Positions 7,450 through 16,264 of a stretch of DNA of 64,000 nucleotides are shown one piece after another. Where the stretch lies: the NCBI GenBank assembly GCA_031291095.1, contig JARLJR010000020.1, positions 1 through 64,000 of the forward strand. The letters are read 5' to 3'. A program made the translations under genes and the position numbers. A model generated the notes under the pieces. It was not told where the DNA came from and did no database searches. It worked only from the letters and a program-made list of their open reading frames with translations. This DNA is from Legionella sp. Its GTDB lineage: Bacteria > Pseudomonadota > Gammaproteobacteria > Legionellales > Legionellaceae. Position 1 is the stretch's first letter. The number at the start of each line of letters is the position of its first letter.

Positions 7450-8781
7450 ATGGACTCCTCTCCTAATCGAGGCAATAATAATGCCTTTTTGAGGAATTAA
7501 AAAAGAGGATCTTACAATGAATATGACGACCCTTGGTATTGACCTTGCAAAAAATGTTTTTCAATTGCATGGTACAAATGATTGCGGAAAGAAAGTATTT
7601 GGTAAACGCGTTAGTCGTGAAAAATTTGCAGAGACTATCCAACAGATTCCTAAAAGTTTAATAGGAATGGAGGCTTGTGGAAGCGCGCATTATTGGGCCC
7701 GGAAATTTACCCAAATGGGCCACATAGTACAATTAATGAGTCCACAATATGTTAAACCTTATGTAAAAACGAACAAAAATGATCGTAATGATGCAGAAGC
7801 TATTTGTGAAGCAGTAACAAGACCTACAATGCGTTTTGTTCCCATAAAAACAGTGGAGCAGCAGGATATCCAGTTATTGCACACAGTTCGAACAAAAATT
7901 ATAAAAGATAAAGTCGCGCTTGGAAACCAAATTAGAGGGTTATTGATGGAATATGGGGTAGCAATTCCTCAAGGTGATTCATCTCTAAAAAAAGCACTTG
8001 CAGATCTACCTGATTTCAAGAACAGTGACCTGACAGCGCACTCACTCTTTATTTTTAATGAGTTGTATACGGAATTTTTAAATCTTGAGCTAAGGATTGA
8101 GGATTATACGAAAAAGTTAGTATTAATTAGCAAACAAAATGAACAATGTAAAAGTTTGATGAGTATTCCTGGTATTGGTGAAATTACAGCAACCACTTTG
8201 GTCTCTTCAATAGGAGATTTCAATAACTTTAAAAATGGTCGTAATTTATCAGCATGGATTGGCTTAGTGCCAAGGCAAAATTCAAGTGGCCAAAAGAACA
8301 GGTTATTGGGTATTAGTAAACGAGGTGATAAATATCTGAGGACCCTTCTTATTCATGGGGCTCGAGCTGTAGTGAACCAAGTCAAAGAAAAAGTGGATAA
8401 AACAAGCCTCTGGATAAAAAAGTTATTAGAGCGAAACGGATTTAATAAAACGGTTGTTGCTGTGGCTAATAAAAATGCTCGTATTGCATGGTCAGTGATT
8501 ACTAAATCAACTGTATATAATCTGGAGCTGGCATAGTAACGTTAACTAAATAGATACCCCAGTTTGCGATAAGTTATCAAATGGTGATCATAAAGTGTCA
8601 ACTACTCTCTTAAAAACCTGGTACGTACACTGATCTATAAAGATCGTTAGTGTGATTTTAGGATAGGAGAGCCCGCAAATTTCATCATGGCACGAACTTT
8701 AGGTTTTGATGCCGAATATATGTTTGCAGACTAAAATTGATTGATAAATGATAATAATATTGCAAAATCCGAGGAGTCCAT
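7450..8781 (+). mobile_element. IS1111-group IS110-family insertion sequence
   Basis: ATGGACTCCTC at 7450-7460 and GAGGAGTCCAT at 8771-8781 are an 11-bp perfect inverted repeat flanking a complete IS110-type transposase. Possession of short subterminal inverted repeats is the feature that separates the IS1111 group from other IS110 members. As with other members, no obvious target duplication is seen. The transposase frame is intact, so the element may be active. The exact outer ends may extend a few bases beyond the repeats. Confidence 0.75.
7517..8536 (+). CDS. IS1111-group transposase (DEDD recombinase), 339 aa
   Basis: The N-terminal RuvC-like DEDD domain is visible: LGIDLAKNVFQLHG (first Asp), IGMEACGSAHYWAR (Glu), and KTNKNDRNDAEAICEA (the Asp pair). 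The C-terminal transposase_20 domain has LMSIPGIGEITATTLVSSIG and AWIGLVPRQNSSGQK with the conserved late Ser. A GAGGA Shine-Dalgarno lies about 10 bases before the ATG. The length is normal for the family and no lesions are seen. It catalyses site-directed insertion of its own element. Confidence 0.95.
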   Translation: MNMTTLGIDLAKNVFQLHGTNDCGKKVFGKRVSREKFAETIQQIPKSLIGMEACGSAHYWARKFTQMGHIVQLMSPQYVKPYVKTNKNDRNDAEAICEAVTRPTMRFVPIKTVEQQDIQLLHTVRTKIIKDKVALGNQIRGLLMEYGVAIPQGDSSLKKALADLPDFKNSDLTAHSLFIFNELYTEFLNLELRIEDYTKKLVLISKQNEQCKSLMSIPGIGEITATTLVSSIGDFNNFKNGRNLSAWIGLVPRQNSSGQKNRLLGISKRGDKYLRTLLIHGARAVVNQVKEKVDKTSLWIKKLLERNGFNKTVVAVANKNARIAWSVITKSTVYNLELA

Positions 8782-8891
8782 ATATGTACGTAGACCCTGT
8801 TTTAGGTCAACATTAGTTCCCACTTTAAAATTGTAGTTGTCATTTATTCTCATTTCGCCTACTATCTTATCCAGTTTAAGGCCAATTACGA
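8537..8891. other. IS1111 right end and noncoding gap
   Basis: The first 245 bases are the noncoding right part of the insertion sequence up to the inverted repeat at 8771-8781. IS110-family elements often carry bridge-RNA-like noncoding sequence in their flanks, though nothing specific is claimed here. The last 110 bases before the MauE-like gene's stop hold no gene I can support. Confidence 0.5.
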
Positions 8892-9665
8892 TCATAATTT
8901 CAGGTAAATGTTACAGCTCGCAATCATAAACCACATCGCTAAAGCCATTCCGATCATCATTAGGTTTTCAGTAAGTGAAATAAATCCTAATGGTACATTG
9001 CTGTCACCGCCAACACAGGCACATTTCAAGTCTCGTTTATCAATGTAAACGGCTTTAAATACGGAAAAAGCTCCTATGCTGCCGATAAACAAGGCAATAG
9101 GAATTGAAAGCCAATTCAGCGCATGTGCACTCATCAAAATACCCGCTAACGCTTCTGCAAAAGGATAGATATAGCTATAGGGTACCCAACGCTGGGCTAA
9201 AAGATCGTAATTTAGAAACATGGTCGAGAAGCCTTCAATATTCTGTAACTTCAGCAACGCAAGAACCGCCATACTAAAAGAAATAAACCATCCTAGTGCC
9301 TTTGCTGTAAACGGGTTATGTAAAAAAGCATAGCTGGTTGCCATGGCCATAAGTGCGGTCACTGCAAAAAGCACAATTACTGGCCGATAGCTTTTTTCTT
9401 TAGGGTCACGTACTTTTTTGCCAAAATAATGGCATAAATCATCATAGCCCCCAATCCGCACCCCATCGATAAACGTTTGCGGGGTGGTCTCAACGTTGTG
9501 TTTCTCTTTGAAGGCATCCACTTGTTCACGAGTAGTGAGCCATTTGTCTTCAACAATATAGCCTCTACGTTGCAACAAATCTTTTGCCTTAAGGCCATAA
9601 GGACAAGTATGTTTTGGCATCACCATACGATAAAGAGTAGCTTTTTTAGCGACTACGTTGTTCAT
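8892..9665 (-). CDS. Glutaredoxin-MauE fusion membrane protein, 257 aa
   Basis: Residues 1-85 are a glutaredoxin-like domain with a CPYG active-site motif (Cys21) and TTPQTFIDGVRIGGYDDL, the glutaredoxin substrate-binding region. Residues about 95-255 hold four or five transmembrane helices of the MauE/DoxX-like redox-associated family, with a Cys pair in DLKCACVGGDS. Such fusions are thought to shuttle reducing equivalents across the inner membrane. The ATG at 9665 is chosen because GGAG lies 8 bases upstream; a start at 9686 would leave almost no leader after the predicted promoter. It is divergent from a MerR-type regulator. Confidence 0.8.
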   Translation of the reverse strand: MNNVVAKKATLYRMVMPKHTCPYGLKAKDLLQRRGYIVEDKWLTTREQVDAFKEKHNVETTPQTFIDGVRIGGYDDLCHYFGKKVRDPKEKSYRPVIVLFAVTALMAMATSYAFLHNPFTAKALGWFISFSMAVLALLKLQNIEGFSTMFLNYDLLAQRWVPYSYIYPFAEALAGILMSAHALNWLSIPIALFIGSIGAFSVFKAVYIDKRDLKCACVGGDSNVPLGFISLTENLMMIGMALAMWFMIASCNIYLKL

Positions 9666-9693
9666 TTTAATTCTCCATTGAGACATAATTTAA

Positions 9694-9724
9694 ATATAGG
9701 GTATGTACTATAGTACGGAGTCAA
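9694..9724 (-). promoter_or_regulatory. MerR-type promoter/operator (19-bp spacer) for the glutaredoxin-MauE gene
   Basis: On the minus strand a TTGACT -35 (9724-9719) and a CTATAT -10 (9699-9694) are separated by 19 bp. The spacer contains the perfect palindrome GTACTATAGTAC (9705-9716). The overlong spacer with a central dyad is the hallmark of promoters that a MerR-family protein activates by untwisting, and the half-sites resemble the mer operator. Confidence 0.8.
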
Positions 9725-9727
9725 GCA

Positions 9728-10135
9728 ATGGATAATAAAACTATTAGTGAATTTGCTAAATCATGTGGGGTCGGGGTAGAAACTATTCGTTATTATCAGC
9801 GTAAAGAACTCCTTCTTGTTCCACCACTTAGCAAAGAATTAAGCGAGGGGAAAATAAGGCGTTATGGTGATAAGGATATAAGTCGCTTGAAATTTATCCT
9901 TTCGGCCAAAAAAGCAGGCTTTACTCTAAAAGAAATAAAAGAACTATTAGAATTAGATGCTAAAAATGATCGGGAGCGTGTACGAGAATTAGCTCAAAAA
10001 CGAATTGAGAAACTTAATCTAAAAATTACTGAATTAACTGAGGCTCGAGACTCACTCTCACACTTGGTGGAAGAATGTAGAGACACTAAATCTGCCCCCT
10101 GCCCTATTCTTCTCACCTTTGATAAAGGTAGTTAA
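9728..10135 (+). CDS. MerR-family metal/thiol-responsive regulator, 135 aa
   Basis: The N-terminal winged helix (TISEFAKSCGVGVETIRYYQ, then GKIRRYGDKDISRLKFI) and AKKAGFTLKEIKELLEL are strongly MerR-like. A long dimerisation helix follows, ending in EECRDTKSAPCPIL. The mercury sensors use three Cys, one of them at the start of the dimer helix. Here that position lacks Cys (LDAKNDRERV) while the C-terminal pair is present with seven residues between. Ligand specificity may therefore differ from Hg(II). It probably controls the divergent glutaredoxin-MauE gene through the palindrome at 9705-9716. Confidence 0.85.
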   Translation: MDNKTISEFAKSCGVGVETIRYYQRKELLLVPPLSKELSEGKIRRYGDKDISRLKFILSAKKAGFTLKEIKELLELDAKNDRERVRELAQKRIEKLNLKITELTEARDSLSHLVEECRDTKSAPCPILLTFDKGS

Positions 10136-10140
10136 GTTAT

Positions 10141-10623
10141 CTATCTTAGTCCAAGGGCAGGATTGTTAAGGCGAAATCGAATAAAACGTTTACCATCAAT
10201 AAGTACTCTATCCTCCTCAATAAATCCAACTTTGAAAATCCATTTAATTTTGGTGCGTGAAGGAGGGAAAAGAATGGTAACCGAACTCAGGTGTAATTCG
10301 GTGAATGCTTCCTCAATTAAATTATTATATAAATGTCTTCCATATCCCCAAGCATCTGGAGAAAGGACTAGAGCCAACTCAAAATCACCTTCATCAGGTT
10401 GAATCCCTCCCCATCCCACAAATTGCTCATCAATAAAGTAAGCCCAGGGTCCAAAACCAAACTCGTTCCATATCGATTCTTTCGCCTCAATGAACTTAAT
10501 GTATTGTTTTTCGTCAAAGTTCTCAACCGATAAAGGCATATGGCGTTTTATCATGGGGTCATTGAGTAACTGCATAATTAACTGCTTATCAACATCTTGC
10601 AATTTTCGTCGTTCAATATGCAT
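10141..10623 (-). CDS. GNAT-family acetyltransferase, 160 aa
   Basis: The protein has the GNAT layout: an N-terminal strand-helix (MHIERRKLQDVDKQLIMQLL), a central WAYFIDEQFVGWGGIQPDEG beta arm, then FELALVLSPDAWGYGRHLYN. This last segment occupies the acetyl-CoA pyrophosphate loop, in the less canonical form WGYGRHLY. The substrate cannot be told. It is followed 30 bases upstream by another acetyltransferase in the same direction, likely co-transcribed. The ATG at 10623 is used. Confidence 0.8.
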   Translation of the reverse strand: MHIERRKLQDVDKQLIMQLLNDPMIKRHMPLSVENFDEKQYIKFIEAKESIWNEFGFGPWAYFIDEQFVGWGGIQPDEGDFELALVLSPDAWGYGRHLYNNLIEEAFTELHLSSVTILFPPSRTKIKWIFKVGFIEEDRVLIDGKRFIRFRLNNPALGLR

Positions 10624-10653
10624 TTAATAAATTCCAGAAAATTTAAAAATAAT

Positions 10654-11166
10654 TTATACGTTATAAGCTAACCAATCTTCATAAGTAAGAGCAAATCTAA
10701 AATGATCGCACCATTGATTATTTACTTTAAGATATCGAGGAGAAAATCCCTCTTTGCGAAAACCGTTTTGGGTGATAAAACGAATGGATGGCGTATTTGT
10801 TGGCTGCACATTCGCTTCAACTCGGTGTAATTTCAATTCCAAAAAAGCCTTTTCAAGAACCATTTTTAAGGCTTGGCTCATTAACCCAGCCCCAGCATAA
10901 TCTACATTGACCCCGTAACCAAGATAACCACTTTGAAAGCATCCACGAACTATTTCACTGATGGTGAACACACCAACAATTGTTTCATTATCATCAAGGG
11001 CAAGATAACTTTTTAATGATTCCGTCCTGGACTCCAAATAATATTGATGGAATTGTTCATGCTCTGTGATAGGCGTAATAAAGGGGTAATAAAACTCTTT
11101 ACTTTTTTTCATTACGTCAATGAACTGTTCCTCATCTTCTAATCGAAGCGCTCTTAGCTGCAACAT
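10654..11166 (-). CDS. RimJ/RimL-type GNAT acetyltransferase, 170 aa
   Basis: The order of motifs is that of RimJ-type N-acetyltransferases: LQLRALRLEDEEQFIDVM at the N-terminus, YLGYGVNVDYAGAGLMSQAL (acetyl-CoA loop), LHRVEANVQPTNTPSIRFI, then NGFRKEGFSPRYLKVNNQW. Members acetylate protein N-termini or small amines. All family regions are present. It probably forms an operon with the downstream GNAT gene, 30 bases away. Confidence 0.88.
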   Translation of the reverse strand: MLQLRALRLEDEEQFIDVMKKSKEFYYPFITPITEHEQFHQYYLESRTESLKSYLALDDNETIVGVFTISEIVRGCFQSGYLGYGVNVDYAGAGLMSQALKMVLEKAFLELKLHRVEANVQPTNTPSIRFITQNGFRKEGFSPRYLKVNNQWCDHFRFALTYEDWLAYNV

Positions 11167-11330
11167 ACTAGTCCTTAGTTATTAAGGGTTTTGCTATTAT
11201 CAATAACTTGCGCTCTAAGACAAGTCTACCCAAGTACCTCAGGTCAAGTCATGAATTCATCAAGGAAATATTGTTTATTAATGATATCATTAGCGCCTAC
11301 CTGAAATTAATCATACTTAAATATATAGAA

Positions 11331-12080
11331 ATGGCTACTCTAGACTCCCATAGTGATAATAAAGTTAACGAATTTATTCAGGCAATTCAGAAGTACTTAA
11401 GTCATTGGAAATATAAATCTTTTGAGCGATTAGTTTCATTTTCAATCATTTCGCTACAAGCGATTACGTTCTTTAATTTAATTTATACTTATGAGAGTAC
11501 TTCCTATTTTTGTTTAATCTTGGTTTTGATTATTGCCTATATCATTACAGATTTTGTTAATGGTTTAGTACATATGTACATGGATAATAACACTTATTAT
11601 ACATCTCCTGTTGGACCTTATATTGCCGCTTTTCACCTACATCATGCGAAATATTTTTATACCGTAAGACACCCATTAAAAGTCTATTTTGATGAATCAG
11701 GAACTAAATTTTGGTTATTGGTCTATTTGTTTTTTTTAGCAGGCATTCAATTTAGCGTTCACTTAAGCGCTCTCTTAAATACAGGATTGGTCGCCTTTGG
11801 TATTTTTTCATCTGTTGCTGAGTTGTCACATTATTGGTGTCATAACGCCACTGAAAAAAATCGACTCATCCTATGGCTGCAGAATCATCACGTATTACTT
11901 TCCAAAAAGCATCATAAGGCACATCATTGTTCTGATAATATTCAGTATGCCTTTTTAAACGGGGTAACTGATCCACTAATCAATCTAATTGCCCGTTGCT
12001 GTTATAAAGGCTATAAAAATTTTGCGGACAAACATACTCGTGCGTACATGCAAAAAACTTTGTGCCAAAGCAAGCTTTAG
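11331..12080 (+). CDS. CarF / plasmanylethanolamine desaturase-like membrane protein, about 249 aa
   Basis: Two to four membrane helices enclose the histidine motifs of the lipid desaturase domain found in bacterial CarF and animal PEDS1/TMEM189. In order these are DFVNGLVHMYMD, FHLHHAK, AELSHYWCH, NHHVLLSKKHHKAHH, then the downstream YAFLNGVTDPL. In studied members this enzyme makes the vinyl-ether bond of plasmalogens. The frame is open upstream to a TTG at 11208, but the ATG at 11331 gives a family-like N-terminus. The start is uncertain. Whether this organism makes ether lipids cannot be seen here. Confidence 0.75.
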   Translation: MATLDSHSDNKVNEFIQAIQKYLSHWKYKSFERLVSFSIISLQAITFFNLIYTYESTSYFCLILVLIIAYIITDFVNGLVHMYMDNNTYYTSPVGPYIAAFHLHHAKYFYTVRHPLKVYFDESGTKFWLLVYLFFLAGIQFSVHLSALLNTGLVAFGIFSSVAELSHYWCHNATEKNRLILWLQNHHVLLSKKHHKAHHCSDNIQYAFLNGVTDPLINLIARCCYKGYKNFADKHTRAYMQKTLCQSKL

Positions 12081-12266
12081 CACAAAGAAGTACCGTTTCA
12101 TTACATGATGGTACAGTTTTCCTCAGAAAAATGAACAATTGTTGATGTAGGCGATTCAGTGATTAACTCTTTTATTTTACAAACAAACCGACTTCTATAC
12201 ACCAAAGGCTCATTTCTCAAAAATTAACCCTTTTAGCTACTAAAATGTGGCAACGAAATTCAAAAA

Positions 12267-12698
12267 TTATGCAATGGCAGCAAAAGCATTATGTTTTAAT
12301 GCGTCCACATCATCAAAAACTGCCTCAAGCCGGCTGACTGCCTCGGGCTTAAAGAATAAAGCTTTACCCGTTAATAGATAATTCATGCCAACAGCTAATC
12401 CATAGACTATCCCTAAGCCTAAAATTCCTAAAGCAATGTTATAAACAATTTGCTTTGTATCCGTGTTATCTAGAGCATGCATGGCTCTCCTCTTAATTCT
12501 CAATGCCTCGTCTCTAAAGACTATATATTCATTTAGGCTACGACCACTATTAAGGTACCTATTCAATAAATCATCAAAATTTGAAGCCACGTGCTCTCCC
12601 GCATGTGCTTGTCGTAACTTATTGATATCATTCTTAATATTAACAATTAATTTAGTGAATTGTACGCTATGTAATAACTCATCATATGATTTTGACAT
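12267..12698 (-). CDS. Hypothetical protein with one membrane helix, 143 aa
   Basis: A charged, helical N-terminal part (MSKSYDELLHSVQFTKLIVN to about residue 85) is followed by a hydrophobic helix (about 87-110, ALGILGLGIVYGLAVGMNYL) and an acidic helical tail ending in FAAIA. AGGGAT lies about 9 bases before the ATG. No homologous family comes to mind. The architecture (soluble helical domain plus short membrane anchor) is common among Legionella hypotheticals. Confidence 0.65.
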   Translation of the reverse strand: MSKSYDELLHSVQFTKLIVNIKNDINKLRQAHAGEHVASNFDDLLNRYLNSGRSLNEYIVFRDEALRIKRRAMHALDNTDTKQIVYNIALGILGLGIVYGLAVGMNYLLTGKALFFKPEAVSRLEAVFDDVDALKHNAFAAIA

Positions 12699-12919
12699 GT
12701 GAATATCCCTGAAAAAATCAGCTATTATACATGAAGTTGCCTTTATTTTATCCTTAGTGCTCTACTTTTAATTTTAATACGCCTTAGAGGAAGCATGAGA
12801 GGTAGAACAAAAAGATGCTTAGAGCTATAATTAACGGATAAAATCACTTAAAATAAAACAAAAAATAGACTCTCCATACAGTTCAAAATGATTTATCCAA
12901 TGCAGAACGAACACAAATA

Positions 12920-13594
12920 ATGCCTTTTACTTATAATTACAAACAACCTGACGAATATCATTTTAGTCTTGATTCAATTCAGCTTGCACAATTTGTCGCA
13001 ACAGAATTGCAGTCCCACTCAGATCTGGGTTCATTACGAATATTGGATCTCTGCGCAGGTTGTGGCGTCATTGGGATGGAGCTATCCTGGCATCTTCATG
13101 CAATCCGGCAAATTGACTTTATTGAGGTCCAAGATATTTATACCGACTATTTTCACCAAAACTTGGCCCATATCAATCGCCCCGAATTACAATGTCGCTG
13201 GCATCTTTTAAATTATGATGAATTACATGAAAAAAAATGGGAAAGTAAATATGATTTGATTATTAGCAACCCACCCTATTTCCAACTCGGCCATGGAGTA
13301 CTTTCACCCTCCGAATTTAAAAATCGCTGCAGATTTTATTTAGATAGCTCTTTTCAGAATTATATTCGCGCTTTGGAAAACTCACTTGCCCATCAAGGTA
13401 AAGCCTATTTTTTATTACGCCCATTAAAACATCATGGTTTTGATTTATTTTCCGATATGCAAACACAACTCCAGAAAACTTCAACCACCGTCAAAAAAGT
13501 ATCGCATGTTCGAGGTACCGATATTATTTTATTAGAAAAAAACGGCTCAAGCCTTTTTAAAGCCACATTAAGTGCCCCAGTTTTTCGCGCTTAG
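12920..13594 (+). CDS. TrmN6-like N6-adenine methyltransferase, 224 aa
   Basis: A class I SAM-dependent fold is clear: the SAM-binding motif RILDLCAGCGVIGMELS (about residues 40-56) and the amino-methyltransferase motif ISNPPYF (115-121). This pair is shared by enzymes such as TrmN6, which methylates A37 of tRNA1(Val), and by HemK-type enzymes; length and early motif position fit the TrmN6 group best. It converges on the following operon; an inverted repeat (CCCCAGTT/AACTGGGG) spans its stop codon. The substrate is inferred. Confidence 0.75.
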   Translation: MPFTYNYKQPDEYHFSLDSIQLAQFVATELQSHSDLGSLRILDLCAGCGVIGMELSWHLHAIRQIDFIEVQDIYTDYFHQNLAHINRPELQCRWHLLNYDELHEKKWESKYDLIISNPPYFQLGHGVLSPSEFKNRCRFYLDSSFQNYIRALENSLAHQGKAYFLLRPLKHHGFDLFSDMQTQLQKTSTTVKKVSHVRGTDIILLEKNGSSLFKATLSAPVFRA

Positions 13595-13616
13595 CAACTG
13601 GGGAGCCAAAAAACGC

Positions 13617-14834
13617 TTACAGCAAATCATTTTTATACGAAAAATATTTCTTTAAATCAAAGTGCAAAAAAGAATTATTATGTGCTGGAGTTTTGCGTGT
13701 GGCAAAAGCAACCCAGGCTTCTAAGGTTGTACTGTCAAAAAGTGCGGAAAGAAAAGTAATGTCATTACCTACTCGTCGTGCAATGTTCAAGCCTGTTTCT
13801 ATAGAAAATTGCTGCTTTTCCTCCTGCAAAAGTTGATGGAGATCAGGCATGATAAATTCTTCAGGAATATTATTTACTTTTCGCCCCACCATATCCGTCC
13901 AATAAATCATTCCCTCTAAGGGCTCATAAAAACGTAATTTGGGATCATCATATAAAACCAAGGATAAATCAGGGCAGGCATCATATTCATAGGTATTAAC
14001 AAAATCAGGTCCCATAAATACTAATTGTAAGGATTCTTTCTTTTGCAAGGGATCTGAAATAATCACAAAATGCGCTGTAGCAGGAACATGCTGCCTAATA
14101 TAGCTGACTGCCTCCGCTGCGGTATTCGTTTTACTTAAGATCTGTTGAATCAAATTTTTAATCGGCATTCCCTCAAAACTAAAACGCTTGAGAAAAGGCC
14201 CCCTACTTTGGCTAAAAACTACCCCTTGTTCATTAATACCGGTGGTAACCCCGCCGGTAATGTTGGGTAAAAAATCAAAAGCTGCATAAGCATTTTCAAC
14301 CGGTTTTCCAGTTTCATCTTGGGGAATTCGTACCGTCACCATGGGAATGTAACTCATGTTAACATTTTTATAATAATCCAAATCGCGAAGTTGATACGTA
14401 TGCCCTTCCGTAAAGGGAGGTTGGGTTGCAAATAAAGTACATTCTTGCTCACCCAACTCAATCATCACTAAGAATTTTTCTAAAATTAAGGGTTCGGTTA
14501 AAGGATGCCCTGCTTCGGCACAGCCATCGTAAATCCCCATGATTTCTTCTTTACATGCTAAAGGAATTTGAGGCATAAAAGCTCTAACTGCATGGTCTAA
14601 TTCCTGTTCAAACGCTTCTCGCTTATTTAAAAATAAAGTAATTTTACGTTTGAGACTAATAAATGAAGTATTAATTTCTTGCACTAATAAAGGGGCAAAT
14701 GCTCTTCCTAACAATAATCCCATATCGTAATAGGTACCACTTACCGTCACAATGTACGATTCACGTCCATCGGCCATAAACTGTTCTTGTTTAATAAAAC
14801 GATTAGGCGATTCTTTGTTTAAAAAGTGTTTCAT
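13617..14834 (-). CDS. C45-family acyltransferase / amide hydrolase, 405 aa
   Basis: The protein resembles the Ntn-fold C45 family, which includes acyl-CoA:6-aminopenicillanate acyltransferase. A pre-domain has GTYYDMGLLLGRAFA, then GEQECTLFA with the candidate nucleophile Cys at about residue 132, YQLRDLDYY, and GINEQGVVFSQS. These enzymes form or cut amide bonds after processing at the Cys. The ATG at 14834 is preferred because AAGGA lies 8 bases upstream. The gene is last of a four-gene operon, 16 bases after the GMC gene, so it may acylate or deacylate the pathway's amine (inference). Confidence 0.75.
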   Translation of the reverse strand: MKHFLNKESPNRFIKQEQFMADGRESYIVTVSGTYYDMGLLLGRAFAPLLVQEINTSFISLKRKITLFLNKREAFEQELDHAVRAFMPQIPLACKEEIMGIYDGCAEAGHPLTEPLILEKFLVMIELGEQECTLFATQPPFTEGHTYQLRDLDYYKNVNMSYIPMVTVRIPQDETGKPVENAYAAFDFLPNITGGVTTGINEQGVVFSQSRGPFLKRFSFEGMPIKNLIQQILSKTNTAAEAVSYIRQHVPATAHFVIISDPLQKKESLQLVFMGPDFVNTYEYDACPDLSLVLYDDPKLRFYEPLEGMIYWTDMVGRKVNNIPEEFIMPDLHQLLQEEKQQFSIETGLNIARRVGNDITFLSALFDSTTLEAWVAFATRKTPAHNNSFLHFDLKKYFSYKNDLL

Positions 14835-14850
14835 AAAAATATTCCTTTTT

Positions 14851-16263
14851 TTAGAATCCATTTATTTTTTTCATTAAATGATGGGCCATTGCTGTTATTG
14901 TTAAACAGGAATTGGCTGCTCCTTGAGAAGGCCAAATAGCCGAATCAGTACAATAAAGATTACTGTAATTCCAAAAGGAACCTTGAGAATTAACAATACT
15001 CTCACGCGGATTATGTCCCATAACTAATCCGCCTCGCTCATGATAACTGGCTCCAGGGGCCTGTAATTCGATTTGCTCTAAAGTGCCATTTAAAGAAGTG
15101 GCAAGCCGTTGAGCTTTCTCCACCATGCCCTGAAAAGTCTGGTGATCTCTCCCTGTATGTTGGTAATAAACTTGATACCCATGCAGGTTCGTGCTAAGAA
15201 TTACGCGATTTTCCGGAATAATTTCAGCAACACCAAAACCGTAAAGTAACAAATATTGAGTATTTTCTTTCCAATCCAACCATACGGTAGCATGATTATC
15301 ATCATACCAAGTTCGATTTAATGGCCCATGCAATTCAAATAAAAAAGGCTCTATTTCTGAAGATGGGGCATGCAGATAGATAGGATCTTTAAGAGGTTGA
15401 TGCAACCGAATTAGGCCTTTACAAAATAAATGTTCACTTAACTTATGACCTACGGGACTGTCAAATTGCATTGAAGAATTTAAAACTAATTGATTGGAGC
15501 GTAAAGCACCGCAGGCAAGCACATAGTTTTTAGCGGTTAATTGAGCTAATGCTTGTGTCCTTTGATCACGAACTTGAAGCCCATGAATTCGCTCTTGTTG
15601 ATGGATGAGACTAAGAGCTTTGGTGTCACATAAAAGATGAATTCCTACCTGGGTACTATCATTAGTAAAACGAGGATTACTTAATAAGCGACTAATTCCA
15701 CTATAAATTAAATTAGGTAATGCCGTTTTACCTGCATCGTGGTGAATTGCTAAAGATGCTGCCTCTACATTAATTTGAGCAATTTTTGCAAGTTCAAGCA
15801 AGTAGTCTTGGCTTGCATTCGCAAAAAAAGTAGAACTAACTCCTAAAAAATTTTCGGCCCATTGATAATCTTCTTGCAAAGCCTCTGCTTGTATTGGCCA
15901 CATAGCAAAATCACTATTTAAAAAGCGTGGTGTATGCCCTCCCCAAAATAGAGTGCGTCCTCCTGCCACTGACCAAACTTGTTCTTGATTCGAGATGCCT
16001 TCCTTATCGTGCCAAGAGCTAGAAATAGAATGAGCACTACTTATCGCTTTAATTAAATTAGGATTATGGCGTAAAGCTGAGACACCAATGTGTTCGGTTA
16101 GCAGTAAAGGTCCGGCCTCTACCACTAAAATATTAAATCCTTGCTCAGCAAGAGTAATCGCCGTACTTGTACCTGCAGCGCCACTACCAATCACCAGATA
16201 ATCAAACTCAACAGCTTGGCATGCTTCAAGAGAGGTTTCTAGTAGTTTTTTTAAAGGACTCAT
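14851..16263 (-). CDS. GMC-family FAD-dependent oxidoreductase, 470 aa
   Basis: An N-terminal Rossmann motif DYLVIGSGAAGTSTAITLAE and GFNILVVEAGP bind FAD. WSVAGGRTLFWGGHTPRF is the GMC signature region. The C-terminus has NLYCTDSAIWPSQGAANSCL, the family's second FAD contact, and a His-rich stretch. GMC enzymes oxidise alcohols to aldehydes or ketones. The ATG at 16263 has AGGGAA about 10 bases upstream and follows the aminotransferase stop by one base, so the two are translationally coupled. An alcohol oxidase next to a sugar-type aminotransferase suggests oxidation followed by transamination of the same carbon. Confidence 0.85.
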   Translation of the reverse strand: MSPLKKLLETSLEACQAVEFDYLVIGSGAAGTSTAITLAEQGFNILVVEAGPLLLTEHIGVSALRHNPNLIKAISSAHSISSSWHDKEGISNQEQVWSVAGGRTLFWGGHTPRFLNSDFAMWPIQAEALQEDYQWAENFLGVSSTFFANASQDYLLELAKIAQINVEAASLAIHHDAGKTALPNLIYSGISRLLSNPRFTNDSTQVGIHLLCDTKALSLIHQQERIHGLQVRDQRTQALAQLTAKNYVLACGALRSNQLVLNSSMQFDSPVGHKLSEHLFCKGLIRLHQPLKDPIYLHAPSSEIEPFLFELHGPLNRTWYDDNHATVWLDWKENTQYLLLYGFGVAEIIPENRVILSTNLHGYQVYYQHTGRDHQTFQGMVEKAQRLATSLNGTLEQIELQAPGASYHERGGLVMGHNPRESIVNSQGSFWNYSNLYCTDSAIWPSQGAANSCLTITAMAHHLMKKINGF

Positions 16264-16264
16264 A

